64,000 nucleotides of DNA from Pseudomonas veronii (lineage in GTDB: Bacteria; Pseudomonadota; Gammaproteobacteria; Pseudomonadales; Pseudomonadaceae), in assembly GCF_001439695.1 (NCBI RefSeq), contig NZ_JYLL01000002.1, positions 186,001 through 250,000 of the forward strand. The letters run 5' to 3'. Of this stretch, positions 35,710 through 44,900 are shown one piece after another. Numbering within the stretch: the stretch's first letter is position 1; every line of letters starts with the position of its first letter. A model generated the notes under the pieces. It worked only from the letters and a program-made list of their open reading frames with translations. It did no database searches and was not told the origin of the DNA. The position numbers were made by a program, and so were the translations under genes.

Positions 35710-37203
35710 ATGGCAGACATGGCTATGGCTTTTGACTGGACCAGTATTGCCCTGGGACTTGCTGGCGCGGCAGTGCCGTTATTGGCCGTGTGCTGGCAGC
35801 TTCAGCGCCGTCTGGCCGCGCGCATGGCCGGCTGGGAATTGCTTGAAGAGCGCCTGACCACCGCGCAACTGGCCCAGGAAGGGTTGGCGGCCCAACTGGA
35901 CGCCAGCCGTGACGAAATCAGCGACCTCAGCCAGGCCAACGCCGCCAAGCAGGCAGACCTGGCCGCCGTGCGCCGCGAAGTCGAATTGCTGCAGATCGAT
36001 CGCGACAATGCCCGCGACGCCGCCCACGCCTGGAACCTCGACCGCAGCGCCAAGGAAGCCGAACTGCGTCGCCTCGACGCGTTATCGGCGGCCTTGCGTG
36101 CGGAGCTGCGCGAGCAACAGGACAGCCATCAGCAACGCCTCGCCGACCTGCAGGGCTCGCGGGACGAATTGCGGGCGCAGTTCGCCGAACTGGCCGGGAA
36201 GATTTTCGACGAACGCGAGCAGCGCTTCGCCGAAACCAGTCAGGAGCGCCTCGGACAGTTGCTCGATCCCTTGAAAGAACGCATCCAGTCCTTCGAAAAG
36301 CGTGTCGAAGAAAGCTATCAGAATGAAGCCCGCGAGCGCTTTTCCCTGGGCAAGGAGCTTGAACGCCTGCAGCAACTGAACCTGCGTCTGTCGGACGAAG
36401 CCACGAATTTGACCCGTGCGCTGAAAGGCCAGAAGACCCAGGGCAACTGGGGTGAACTGATCCTTGAGCGCGTGCTGGAACACGCCGGCCTGGAGAAGGG
36501 CCGCGAGTACCAGACCCAGGTCAGCCTGAAAGGTCCGGACGGTGAGCGCTTCCAGCCGGACGTGCTGATCATGTTGCCCGGTGACAAACAGGTGGTGGTG
36601 GACTCCAAGGTCAGCCTGACGGCCTATCAGCAGTACGTGGCGGCGGACGACGAGGTGATCGGCCAAGCGGCGCTCAAACAGCATGTGCTGTCTCTGCGCA
36701 ATCACGTCAAAGGCTTGGCCGGTAAAGACTACAAACGCCTGGAGGGCTTGCACAGCCTGGATTTCGTGTTGCTGTTCGTGCCGATTGAAGCCGCTTTTTC
36801 GGCGGCCTTGCAGGCTGAGCCCAACCTGTTCCAGGAAGCCTTCGACCGTCATATCGTCATCGTCAGCCCCACCACCTTGCTCGCCACCCTGCGGGTCATC
36901 GACAGCCTGTGGAAGCAGGAACGCCAGAGCCAGAACGCCCGGGAAATCGCGGAGCGCGCCGGCTGGCTGTACGACAAGTTCGTGCTGTTTATCCAGGACC
37001 TGGATGAAGTGGGTAACCGTCTGCAGCAATTGGATAAGGCTTACAGCGCAGCGCGGAATAAGCTGACAGATGGTCGCGGTAATCTGGTCAGCCGCACCGA
37101 ACAGTTAAGGTTGCTCGGCGCCCGCGCCAGCAAAAGCTTGCCCGCCGACCTGCTGGAGCGGGCAATGACCGACTCCGACGGGGTGGCGCACCTGCCCGAA
37201 TAG
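35710..37203 (+). CDS. rmuC: DNA recombination protein RmuC
   Basis: 497 residues. An N-terminal membrane segment (WTSIALGLAGAAVPLLAVCW) is followed by a long coiled coil (about 35-210) and the RmuC nuclease-like domain: KGQKTQGNWGELILERVLE, LMLPGDKQ-type VVVDSKVSLTAYQQY and FVPIEAAFSAAL. RmuC limits rearrangements at inverted repeats in E. coli. The exact start is uncertain: GTG 35707, ATG 35710 and ATG 35719 are all possible. Confidence 0.92.
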   Translation: MADMAMAFDWTSIALGLAGAAVPLLAVCWQLQRRLAARMAGWELLEERLTTAQLAQEGLAAQLDASRDEISDLSQANAAKQADLAAVRREVELLQIDRDNARDAAHAWNLDRSAKEAELRRLDALSAALRAELREQQDSHQQRLADLQGSRDELRAQFAELAGKIFDEREQRFAETSQERLGQLLDPLKERIQSFEKRVEESYQNEARERFSLGKELERLQQLNLRLSDEATNLTRALKGQKTQGNWGELILERVLEHAGLEKGREYQTQVSLKGPDGERFQPDVLIMLPGDKQVVVDSKVSLTAYQQYVAADDEVIGQAALKQHVLSLRNHVKGLAGKDYKRLEGLHSLDFVLLFVPIEAAFSAALQAEPNLFQEAFDRHIVIVSPTTLLATLRVIDSLWKQERQSQNAREIAERAGWLYDKFVLFIQDLDEVGNRLQQLDKAYSAARNKLTDGRGNLVSRTEQLRLLGARASKSLPADLLERAMTDSDGVAHLPE

Positions 37204-37211
37204 GTGGCTGA

Positions 37212-40200
37212 TCAAAGGGGCAGATGCCGGCTGAGCAAGGCGCGCAACGCCGCCGGCTTCACCGGTTTGGCCAGATAATCCAGCCCCGCCGCATGCACTT
37301 GCGCCACCATCTCCGGACGACCGTCGGCGCTGATGACCACGCCGGGAATCGGCTCCGCCAACTGTGTGCGTAGCCAGCCCATCAACTCCGTGCCGGTTTC
37401 GCCGTGGTCCAGGTGGTAATCCACCAGCGCCAGTTGTGGGCGCACGCCGTCGGCCAGCAGCGCCGCGCACTGTGCCTGGTCGGTGGCGGTCCATACTTCG
37501 CAGCCCCAGCGCGTCAGCAGGCTGCGCATGCCTATCAGGATGCTTTCTTCGTTATCCACACACAGCACCCGCGCGCCGCTCAGGGGCAGACCGGTTTCCT
37601 GCGCGGTCTTGACCGGTGTGCTGGTCTGGTTGCGAGCCAGCGGCACGCGCACGCTGAATACGCTGCCCTTGCCCGGCCATGAGCGCACGCTCAGGCGATG
37701 GTCCAATACGCGACACAGGCCATCGGCAATCGCCAGGCCCAGGCCGAGGCCCTTTTCAGCGCGGGTCTGGTGGCTGTCCAGACGTTTGAACTCCTCGAAA
37801 ATCACCTTCTGTTTATCCTGCGGAATGCCGGGGCCGCGATCCCAGACTTCCAGGCTCAACTCGCCCTGGTGTCGGCGTACACCCAGCAGCACTGGGCCGT
37901 CGGCATAGCGGAAAGCATTCGTCAGAAAGTTCTGCAAAATCCGGCGCAGCAACTTGATGTCACTGTCCACGCGCAAATGACTGCCGCGCAAGCGGAAGCG
38001 CAGGCCTTGTTCCTGGGCGAGCGCCTTGAATTCGGCGCCGAGGGTGTCGAACAGTTCGTTGAGCACGAACGGCTGGCGTTGCGGGTTGATCTTGCCGTTT
38101 TCCAGGCGCGAGATGTCCAGCAGGTCGCTGATCAGGTCTTCGGCGGAACGTAGCGAGCTGTCGAGGTGTTGCACCAGTTGCCGGGCTTCGTTCGACAGGC
38201 CGTCGTTCTGGTGGGAGAGGGCGGCGGAGAACAGGCGTGCAGCGTTCAGCGGTTGCATCAGGTCATGGCTGACCGCTGCGAGAAAGCGCGTCTTCGATTG
38301 GTTCGCGGACTCGGCCACGCCCTTGGCATCGGTGAGCGCCATGTTTAGCTGCGACAGCTCGTGTGTCCGCTCGGTGACCCGTCGTTCCAAGCCCTCGTTC
38401 GCCTCGGTCAGTGCGTGTTCGGCCTCGCGGAACGCGGTGATGTCGGTGAAGCTCATGACGAAACCGCCACCGGGCATCGGGTTGCCGATCAGTTCAATCA
38501 CCCGTCCATTCGGGAACAGGCGTTCGGAGGTGTGCGCGCGGCCTTGGCGCATCCAGTGCAGGCGTCGCGCCACATGCACTTCGGCCTCACCCGGTCCGCA
38601 CAAGCCGCGCTCGGCGTTATAGCGAATGATGTCGGCAATCGGCCGGCCGACGCTGATCAATCCCTCGGGGTAGTTGAACAGCTCCAGGTAACGGCGGTTC
38701 CACGCCACCAGCTTGAGGGACTGATCCACCACGCTGATGCCCTGGGTGATGTTTTCGATGGCGCCTTGCAGCAGGGCCCGATTGAATTGCAGCACTTCGG
38801 AGGCTTCGTCGGCGATCCGTACTACGTCCTCCAGCAGCATGTCCCGACCTTCAATCGCGGCCTTTACGACTGCGCGAGTCGAAGAGGCGCCGAGTACACC
38901 CGCCAGCAGGCGTTCGGTATGCGCGATCCAATCGTTATCGGCATTCTGGTTGGGGTTGAAGCCTTTGCCCTGGCGATAGGCGAAGCGGATAAAGCTCTGC
39001 TGCGCGCGTTCTTCGCCGACAAAGCGCGCGGCCAGGCTCAGCAGGTCGCTGATCTGGACCGACAACATGGAGCGAGTGCTGGCGCGTTGGCTGGTTTCCT
39101 GGCCGATGAAGCGCCCGGCCTGCCAGTGTTCGGACACCCGGGTACGCGAAAGCATCGAGACCCAGACGAACAGTGTGAAGTTGCCCGCCAGGGAGAACAC
39201 GGTGCCCAGGGTCAGCGACGTGAGGGGCAAGCCGAGCGGGTGGGAATGCAACCAGGTCAGGCCGGGGAAAAGGCTGAGCGACCAGCCCAGGCTTTTCGCG
39301 GTAACCGGTAGGACCAAGGTGTAGAACCACAGGAACGTGCCTGCCGCCAAGCCGGCAAACACGCCGCGTCGATTCGCCTGTTTCCAATACAGCGCGCCGA
39401 GCATGGCAGGTGCCAGTTGGGTCACCGCGGCGAAGGCAATCTGGCCGATCGTCGCCAGGCTCGCGCTGGAGCCGAGCAATCGGTAGCTGACATACGCCAG
39501 CAGCAGGATGAGCACAATGCTGACGCGGCGTACCGAGAGCATCCAGTGGCGGAACACTTCAAACGGCCGTTCCGCGCTGGAGCGGCGCAACAGCCAAGGC
39601 AGCAGCATGTCGTTGGACACCATGGTCGACAACGCGATGCTCGCCACAATCACCATGCCGGTGGCGGCCGACGCGCCGCCAATGAACGCCAGCAGGGCGA
39701 GGACTGGATGGGCTTCGGCCAAGGGCAGGCTGATCACGTAGGAATCGGGTAGCACCGAGCCGGGCAAGAGCATTTTGCCGCCGAGGGCGATCGGTACGAC
39801 AAACAGCGCGGCGAGGATCAAGTACGCAGGGAAAACCCATTTGGCCAGGCGCAAATCCTGGGGGTCGATGTTTTCCACGACGGTGACGTGAAACTGCCGG
39901 GGCAGGCAGATGATCGCCATCATCGCGACGCCGGTCTGTACCACCATCGTTGGCCAGTTGACGGTTTCGTTCCAGTATTCCTCCAGGCGTGGTGCCAGCA
40001 TCGCCTGGCTGAACAAGTCGTCGAAACCGTCGTAGAGGCCGTAGGTCACAAACACGCCGACCGCGAGAAACGCGAACAGCTTGACCAGCGACTCGAAGGC
40101 AATCGCCAGCACCATGCCACGGTGGTGTTCGGTGGCGTCGAGGTTGCGCGTACCGAAGACAATGGTGAACAGCGCCAGCACCAGCGATACGATCAGCGCC

Positions 40201-40682
40201 GTGTCCTGGGCGCGGGTGCCGGTGGCATCCGCGCCGGCACCGATCAGCAGGTTCACCCCGAGTACGATGCCCTTCAGTTGCAGGGCGATGTAAGGCAACA
40301 CGCCGACCATGCAGATCAGCGCGACCACCACCGCCAACGACTGGGATTTGCCGTAGCGTGCGGCGATAAAGTCAGCGATGGAGGTGATGTTTTCCTGCTT
40401 GCTGATCAGAATCATCTTTTGCAGGACCCAGGGGGCGAATACCAGTAACAGCACCGGTCCCAGGTAGATAGGTATAAACGCCCACAGTTGTTCGGCCGCC
40501 TGGCCTACGGCGCCGAAGAAGGTCCAACTGGTGCAATAAACGGCCAGCGACAGGCTGTACACCCAGGCACGCATGCGCGGCGGCAACGGCGCATGGCGGC
40601 GGTCACCGTAAAAGGCGATGGAAAACATAATGGCCATATAGGCCAAGGCAACGGCGGCGATCAGCCCGCTGGACAGCGTCAT
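37212..40682 (-). CDS. Hybrid sensor histidine kinase/response regulator with sodium-solute symporter domain
   Basis: 1156 residues from the ATG at 40682, chosen because GGAG lies 5 bp upstream; an in-frame ATG at 40784 is less likely. About the first 480 residues are a sodium:solute symporter-like domain with 12-13 membrane segments (YCTSWTFFGAVGQ, NITSIADFIAARYGKS). Then come a PAS region (about 650-770), a coiled coil, a HisKA box (AVSHDLMQPLNAARL, near residue 800), a HATPase domain (KGLGLGLAIADGL) and a C-terminal receiver (VLCVDNEESILIG, acceptor in LALVDYHLD near 1084). The layout matches CbrA-like and PA3271-like kinases of Pseudomonas. No partner regulator gene lies beside it. Confidence 0.88.
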   Translation of the reverse strand: MTLSSGLIAAVALAYMAIMFSIAFYGDRRHAPLPPRMRAWVYSLSLAVYCTSWTFFGAVGQAAEQLWAFIPIYLGPVLLLVFAPWVLQKMILISKQENITSIADFIAARYGKSQSLAVVVALICMVGVLPYIALQLKGIVLGVNLLIGAGADATGTRAQDTALIVSLVLALFTIVFGTRNLDATEHHRGMVLAIAFESLVKLFAFLAVGVFVTYGLYDGFDDLFSQAMLAPRLEEYWNETVNWPTMVVQTGVAMMAIICLPRQFHVTVVENIDPQDLRLAKWVFPAYLILAALFVVPIALGGKMLLPGSVLPDSYVISLPLAEAHPVLALLAFIGGASAATGMVIVASIALSTMVSNDMLLPWLLRRSSAERPFEVFRHWMLSVRRVSIVLILLLAYVSYRLLGSSASLATIGQIAFAAVTQLAPAMLGALYWKQANRRGVFAGLAAGTFLWFYTLVLPVTAKSLGWSLSLFPGLTWLHSHPLGLPLTSLTLGTVFSLAGNFTLFVWVSMLSRTRVSEHWQAGRFIGQETSQRASTRSMLSVQISDLLSLAARFVGEERAQQSFIRFAYRQGKGFNPNQNADNDWIAHTERLLAGVLGASSTRAVVKAAIEGRDMLLEDVVRIADEASEVLQFNRALLQGAIENITQGISVVDQSLKLVAWNRRYLELFNYPEGLISVGRPIADIIRYNAERGLCGPGEAEVHVARRLHWMRQGRAHTSERLFPNGRVIELIGNPMPGGGFVMSFTDITAFREAEHALTEANEGLERRVTERTHELSQLNMALTDAKGVAESANQSKTRFLAAVSHDLMQPLNAARLFSAALSHQNDGLSNEARQLVQHLDSSLRSAEDLISDLLDISRLENGKINPQRQPFVLNELFDTLGAEFKALAQEQGLRFRLRGSHLRVDSDIKLLRRILQNFLTNAFRYADGPVLLGVRRHQGELSLEVWDRGPGIPQDKQKVIFEEFKRLDSHQTRAEKGLGLGLAIADGLCRVLDHRLSVRSWPGKGSVFSVRVPLARNQTSTPVKTAQETGLPLSGARVLCVDNEESILIGMRSLLTRWGCEVWTATDQAQCAALLADGVRPQLALVDYHLDHGETGTELMGWLRTQLAEPIPGVVISADGRPEMVAQVHAAGLDYLAKPVKPAALRALLSRHLPL

Positions 40683-40814
40683 GGTAACTCCGGACAGAAA
40701 CACGCCCAGGCATTTCGGGCCCGGTTGGACAGTCTCGCATGATGCCTGGGGATTAGTCAGTGTCGACCAAGGTCTTGTGAGCACTAATGTCGCAGGGCAC
40801 GGTGTTAAAGAGGC

Positions 40815-41198
40815 TCAGCGCGGCGGCAGGGTTTTCTGGCGCAGGATGTAGATCGTCACCAGCACCGCGCTGGTCAGCATGAAGCCGCGGGCCCACGGCA
40901 GAGGCACCAGGTAGCAGGAAAAACCGATACTCAGCCACATCAGGCCGATAGCGTAGACCTTACCCTTGAGCGGGATGCCATTGCCGTCCAGGTAGTCGCG
41001 AATCCATGGGCCCGGGCGCGGGTGTTCCACCAGCCAGGCGTAGAAACGCGGGGAGCTGCGCGCGAAGCAGGCGGCGGCAAGAAGCAGGAAGGGGGTGGTG
41101 GGCAATACCGGCAGGAAGATGCCGATCACCCCCAGCGCTACGCTCAGCCAGCCGATGGCCAGCAGTGCGTAACGCAGGAGCGGCGAGCGCTTGCCCAT
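40815..41198 (-). CDS. DUF454 (YbaN) family inner-membrane protein
   Basis: 127 residues from the ATG at 41198. Four hydrophobic segments. The family signature GIFLPVLPTTPFLLLAAACFARSSPRF is present in two blocks, followed by WLVEHPRPGPWIRDY. Function unknown. It is 20 bp after the UPF0149 gene on the same strand, so the two may be co-transcribed. Confidence 0.88.
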   Translation of the reverse strand: MGKRSPLLRYALLAIGWLSVALGVIGIFLPVLPTTPFLLLAAACFARSSPRFYAWLVEHPRPGPWIRDYLDGNGIPLKGKVYAIGLMWLSIGFSCYLVPLPWARGFMLTSAVLVTIYILRQKTLPPR

Positions 41199-41218
41199 GG
41201 CGATCACGGGCGTGCGAC

Positions 41219-41806
41219 TCAGTGGTGACGTGGCTTGAGGAGCGCCGGTTTTTCGTCGGGGGCGTTGCACAGCAGGTACAGGGCGGTCAGGGCTTCCGGG
41301 ATCTGTACGATCATGTCGTCCATCAGATTGGCGTCGGCGGCGATGTCGGAGAACTCCGGCTGGTCGTCGAACAGGCCCGAACCGACCATGATCGGCAGCA
41401 GCATTTCGCTGACTTCTTCTTCGGCGGTTTCGAACCAGGCGGCTTCGCGCAGGAACACACCTTCCATGAAGCCGATGCACCAGCCGCGCAGGTCGGAGTC
41501 GTCCGGCTCTTCGCCCAGGTCGAGGTCGCACGGCAGCTCGAATTCCTCGTCGGAGGCCAGTTGGCGACCGATGTGGGCCTTGAGGGCGAGCAGGGTGGCT
41601 TCGATCTCTTCGCGCTGGGCGGCGTCAGCGTAATGAGGCTCTTCGGCGAACAAGGCGTCGATCCACTCACGGTCCGGCACGATGTCGGAAGAAATCGACA
41701 GGGCGGTCAGGTAGCCGTGGGCGGCCACGTAGTCCAGCGCCTCGTCATGCAGCTCATCGGCGTCGAGGAAGGCTTGCAGGCGGGTTAGTTGCTCAGCGAA
41801 GGACAT
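41219..41806 (-). CDS. UPF0149 (YecA/YgfB-like) family protein
   Basis: 195-residue acidic, all-helical protein from the ATG at 41806 (MSFAEQLTRLQAFLDAD). The family segments are LDYVAAHGYLTAL, GWCIGFMEGVFLR and the C-terminal MIVQIPEALTALYLLC. YecA-like proteins have no firmly known function. RBS AAGGT/AGTCC-like sequence is weak. Confidence 0.85.
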   Translation of the reverse strand: MSFAEQLTRLQAFLDADELHDEALDYVAAHGYLTALSISSDIVPDREWIDALFAEEPHYADAAQREEIEATLLALKAHIGRQLASDEEFELPCDLDLGEEPDDSDLRGWCIGFMEGVFLREAAWFETAEEEVSEMLLPIMVGSGLFDDQPEFSDIAADANLMDDMIVQIPEALTALYLLCNAPDEKPALLKPRHH

Positions 41807-42081
41807 TGAAGGACTACCTTGGGAATAAACGATGCTGAATTCTAGGCTTTCTTGAGCGCCCAGGCCAGCCACACTGCATATTTGGCCGGTTTTAGATAGC
41901 GGCCGCTGTTCGTCAGCCGCGCCCTTTGCCGGCCGACGCTCGGGTATACTGCCGCGTTTTGTGATGCCCCCTGCAGGCCAGCGCCAACCCGAGAAAACTT
42001 CGCTTACGGATTATTTTCCGTAGATACGCGCTTTTTCGGCCAGCCTGTATGGAGGGATTTCGGCGATATTTGGAGTTTTAC

Positions 42082-44208
42082 ATGCTCGAGCAGGCTCAAC
42101 GCGTCCTCAAGGACATCTTCGGCTACGACAGTTTTCGTGGCCGCCAGGGTGCAATCATTGAGCGCGTGGCCAATGGCGGTGATGCCCTCGTCCTGATGCC
42201 GACCGGCGGTGGCAAGTCGTTGTGTTTCCAGGTGCCGGCGTTGCTGCGTAACGGCCTTGCCGTGGTGGTGTCGCCGTTGATCGCGCTGATGGACGATCAG
42301 GTGGCGACCCTTGAGGAACTCGGCGTTGCTGCCGCCGCATTGAACTCCACGCTCAGCGCCGAACAGCAGCGCGACCTGGCCGCGCGTATCAAGCGCGGCG
42401 AAGTGAAAATGCTTTACCTGGCCCCCGAGCGCCTGGTGCAGCCGCGCATGCTGGCCTTCTTGCAGAGCCTGGAAATCGCCCTGTTCGCCATCGATGAAGC
42501 GCACTGCGTATCGCAATGGGGGCATGATTTCCGTCGCGAATATTTGCAGTTGGGGCAGTTGGCGGAACTGTTCCCCGACGTCCCGCGTATCGCCCTGACC
42601 GCCACCGCCGACAAGCGCACTCGCGAAGAAATCGTCGAGCGTCTGCATTTGCAGAACGCCGAGCGCTTCCTGTCGAGCTTTGACCGGCCGAATATTTTCT
42701 ATCGCATCGTGCCCAAGGAGCAGCCGCGCAAGCAGTTGCTGGCGTTCCTGTCCGAGCGGCGCAGCGATGCGGGCATCGTCTATTGCCTGTCGCGCAAGAA
42801 GGTCGACGAAGTGGCCGCCTTCCTGTGCGAGCAGGGTTATCCGGCGCTGCCCTACCATGCAGGCTTGCCCAACGACTTGCGTGCCTATCATCAGAAGCGC
42901 TTCCTCAACGAGGAAGGCCTGATCATGGTGGCAACCATCGCGTTCGGCATGGGCATCGACAAGTCCAACGTGCGCTTCGTGGCCCATATGGATCTACCCA
43001 AGTCCCTCGAGGCGTATTACCAGGAAACCGGGCGCGCCGGGCGTGATGGCCTGCCGGCCGATGCGTGGATGGTCTACGGCCTGCAAGACGTGGTGATGCT
43101 CAAGCAAATGCTGCAGAACTCCGAAGGTGACGAGCGCCACAAACGCCTGGAACAGCACAAGCTCGACGCCATGCTGTCACTCTGCGAAGAGACGCGTTGC
43201 CGCCGCCAGACCTTGCTGGCGTATTTCGACGAAGACATGCCCGAACCCTGCGGCCATTGCGACAACTGTGTCGACGGCGTGCAAACCTGGGATGCCACTG
43301 AACCGGCGCGCCAGGGTTTGTCTGCCATCTACCGCACCGGCCAGCGTTATGGCGTCGGCCATCTGGTGGATGTGTTGCTGGGCAAGGACAACGAGAAGGT
43401 GCGCAGCTTCGGCCACGAGAAACTCTCGGTCTACGGCGTCGGCAAGGCCCGTGCCGAAGGCGAATGGCGATCGCTGTTCCGCCAGATGGTCGCGCGCGGC
43501 CTGGTGGACATCGACATCGAAGGCTACGGCGGCCTGCGCCTGAACGACAGTTGCCGGCCGTTGCTCAAGGGGGAAGTGAGCCTGGAACTGCGCCGCGACC
43601 TCAAGCCGCAGACCACCGCCAAGAGCAGTACCAGCCAGGCCAGCCAACTGGTGCGCTTCGAGGAGCGTGAACAGTGGGAAGCCTTGCGCGCCCTGCGGCG
43701 CAAACTGGCGCAGGAACACAGCGTGCCGCCTTACGTTATTTTCCCCGACTCGACCTTGCTGGAGATGTTGCGCGAGCAGCCGACCACCCTGGCCGAAATG
43801 GGCCGGGTCAGTGGCGTGGGCGCACGCAAGCTGGAACGTTATGGCCAGGCCTTCCTCGAAGTGCTCGGCGGCCAGGCCGAAGCGCCGAAGGAAATTGCCG
43901 ATATTCGCCACGAATTGATCAGCCTGGCGCGGGCCGGCATGACCCCGATCCAGATCGCTGGCCAGTTGCAATGCTCGGAAAAAAACGTCTACACGCTGCT
44001 GGCCGAATCCATCGGTAAGCAACAGTTATCGTTAGAGCAGGCCCTTGATTTGCCAGAAGATTTGCTCGGTGAAATCCAGGATGCTTTCCTGGACGGTGAA
44101 GGCGAACTGCCACCAGTTGCGGAGATTGCACCGCTGTTCACGGGGCGGGTTCCCGAGGGTGTTTTGTACTGTGTGCGTGCCGCGTTGCAGTCTGAGTTCG
44201 AAATTTAG
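42082..44208 (+). CDS. recQ: ATP-dependent DNA helicase RecQ
   Basis: 708 residues from the ATG at 42082, which has GGAG 7 bp upstream; the in-frame ATG at 42049 does not. SF2 helicase with Q-motif [10 protein letters not shown], Walker [27 protein letters not shown], motif [12 protein letters not shown]. The RQC zinc site uses [10 protein letters not shown]...CGHCDNC. A winged helix and the HRDC domain ([17 protein letters not shown]) follow. It unwinds DNA 3'-5' in the RecF pathway and in replication restart. Confidence 0.97.
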   Translation: MLEQAQRVLKDIFGYDSFRGRQGAIIERVANGGDALVLMPTGGGKSLCFQVPALLRNGLAVVVSPLIALMDDQVATLEELGVAAAALNSTLSAEQQRDLAARIKRGEVKMLYLAPERLVQPRMLAFLQSLEIALFAIDEAHCVSQWGHDFRREYLQLGQLAELFPDVPRIALTATADKRTREEIVERLHLQNAERFLSSFDRPNIFYRIVPKEQPRKQLLAFLSERRSDAGIVYCLSRKKVDEVAAFLCEQGYPALPYHAGLPNDLRAYHQKRFLNEEGLIMVATIAFGMGIDKSNVRFVAHMDLPKSLEAYYQETGRAGRDGLPADAWMVYGLQDVVMLKQMLQNSEGDERHKRLEQHKLDAMLSLCEETRCRRQTLLAYFDEDMPEPCGHCDNCVDGVQTWDATEPARQGLSAIYRTGQRYGVGHLVDVLLGKDNEKVRSFGHEKLSVYGVGKARAEGEWRSLFRQMVARGLVDIDIEGYGGLRLNDSCRPLLKGEVSLELRRDLKPQTTAKSSTSQASQLVRFEEREQWEALRALRRKLAQEHSVPPYVIFPDSTLLEMLREQPTTLAEMGRVSGVGARKLERYGQAFLEVLGGQAEAPKEIADIRHELISLARAGMTPIQIAGQLQCSEKNVYTLLAESIGKQQLSLEQALDLPEDLLGEIQDAFLDGEGELPPVAEIAPLFTGRVPEGVLYCVRAALQSEFEI

Positions 44209-44279
44209 TGTGCCAATTGCGACGATGAAACGAATCAGTACAGACGAGCGCTTGCCTACTGACATGGCTCATGCTTAGC

Positions 44280-44296
44280 TGACTAATAATTAGTCA
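44280..44296. promoter_or_regulatory. Operator-like palindrome before the marR-like gene at 44330
   Basis: TGACTAATAATTAGTCA is a perfect inverted repeat of 8-bp arms around a single A. It ends 33 bp before the ATG, in the likely promoter. Confidence 0.72.
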
Positions 44297-44329
44297 TACT
44301 TTGTTTTCAGTCTAAACCATGAGTTTTTT

Positions 44330-44764
44330 ATGCCGTTAACCGATCAACACCGTTTTGGCATGCAGTTGGCGCAAATGTCCCGAGGTTGGCGCGCCGAACT
44401 GGATCGCCGTTTGGCGGGGCTGGGCTTGTCTCAGGCACGCTGGCTGGTGCTGCTGCACTTGGCGCGTTTCGAAGAGGCGCCGACGCAGCGTGAGCTGGCA
44501 CAAAGTGTCGGCGTCGAAGGGCCGACACTGGCACGCTTGCTCGACAGCCTGGAAAGCCAAGGGTTGGTGCAGCGCCAGGCGGTGGTGGAAGACCGGCGCG
44601 CCAAGCGCATCCTGCTGTGTGACAGCGCCCGACCGTTGATCGAGCAGATTGAAACCATCGCCACTGCATTACGCCATGAGTTGTTCGTGGGCGTGAATGA
44701 AGAGGACCTGCGGGTGTGCATGCGCGTGCACGGGCACATTCTGGCGAATCTGGAAAAGTCCTGA
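44330..44764 (+). CDS. MarR/SlyA family transcriptional regulator
   Basis: 144 residues. N-terminal dimer helix MQLAQMSRGWRAELDRRLAG, the winged helix with PTQRELAQSVGVEGPTLARLLDSLE in recognition position, the wing AVVEDRRAKRILL, and a C-terminal helix pair. The RBS is poor but a strong palindrome precedes the gene, which suggests autoregulation. The target besides itself is unknown; the next gene runs the opposite way. Confidence 0.88.
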   Translation: MPLTDQHRFGMQLAQMSRGWRAELDRRLAGLGLSQARWLVLLHLARFEEAPTQRELAQSVGVEGPTLARLLDSLESQGLVQRQAVVEDRRAKRILLCDSARPLIEQIETIATALRHELFVGVNEEDLRVCMRVHGHILANLEKS

Positions 44765-44790
44765 CGTCAGGCGCAACAGAGATCGAATAG

Positions 44791-44878
44791 GTGGGAGTTG
44801 GCTTGCCTGCGATAACGGACATTCAGTCAATTGATCTGGCGACTGAAATACCGCCATCGCAAGCCAGCCAGCTCCCAT
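44791..44878. repeat. REPIN between convergent genes
   Basis: Left REP GTGGGAGTTGGCTTGCCTGC, right REP ...GCAAGCCAGCCAGCTCCCA, about 48 bp between. It lies between the MarR and patatin genes. Confidence 0.8.
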
Positions 44879-44900
44879 CTTGGTTTTTACGGTCAGCGTT

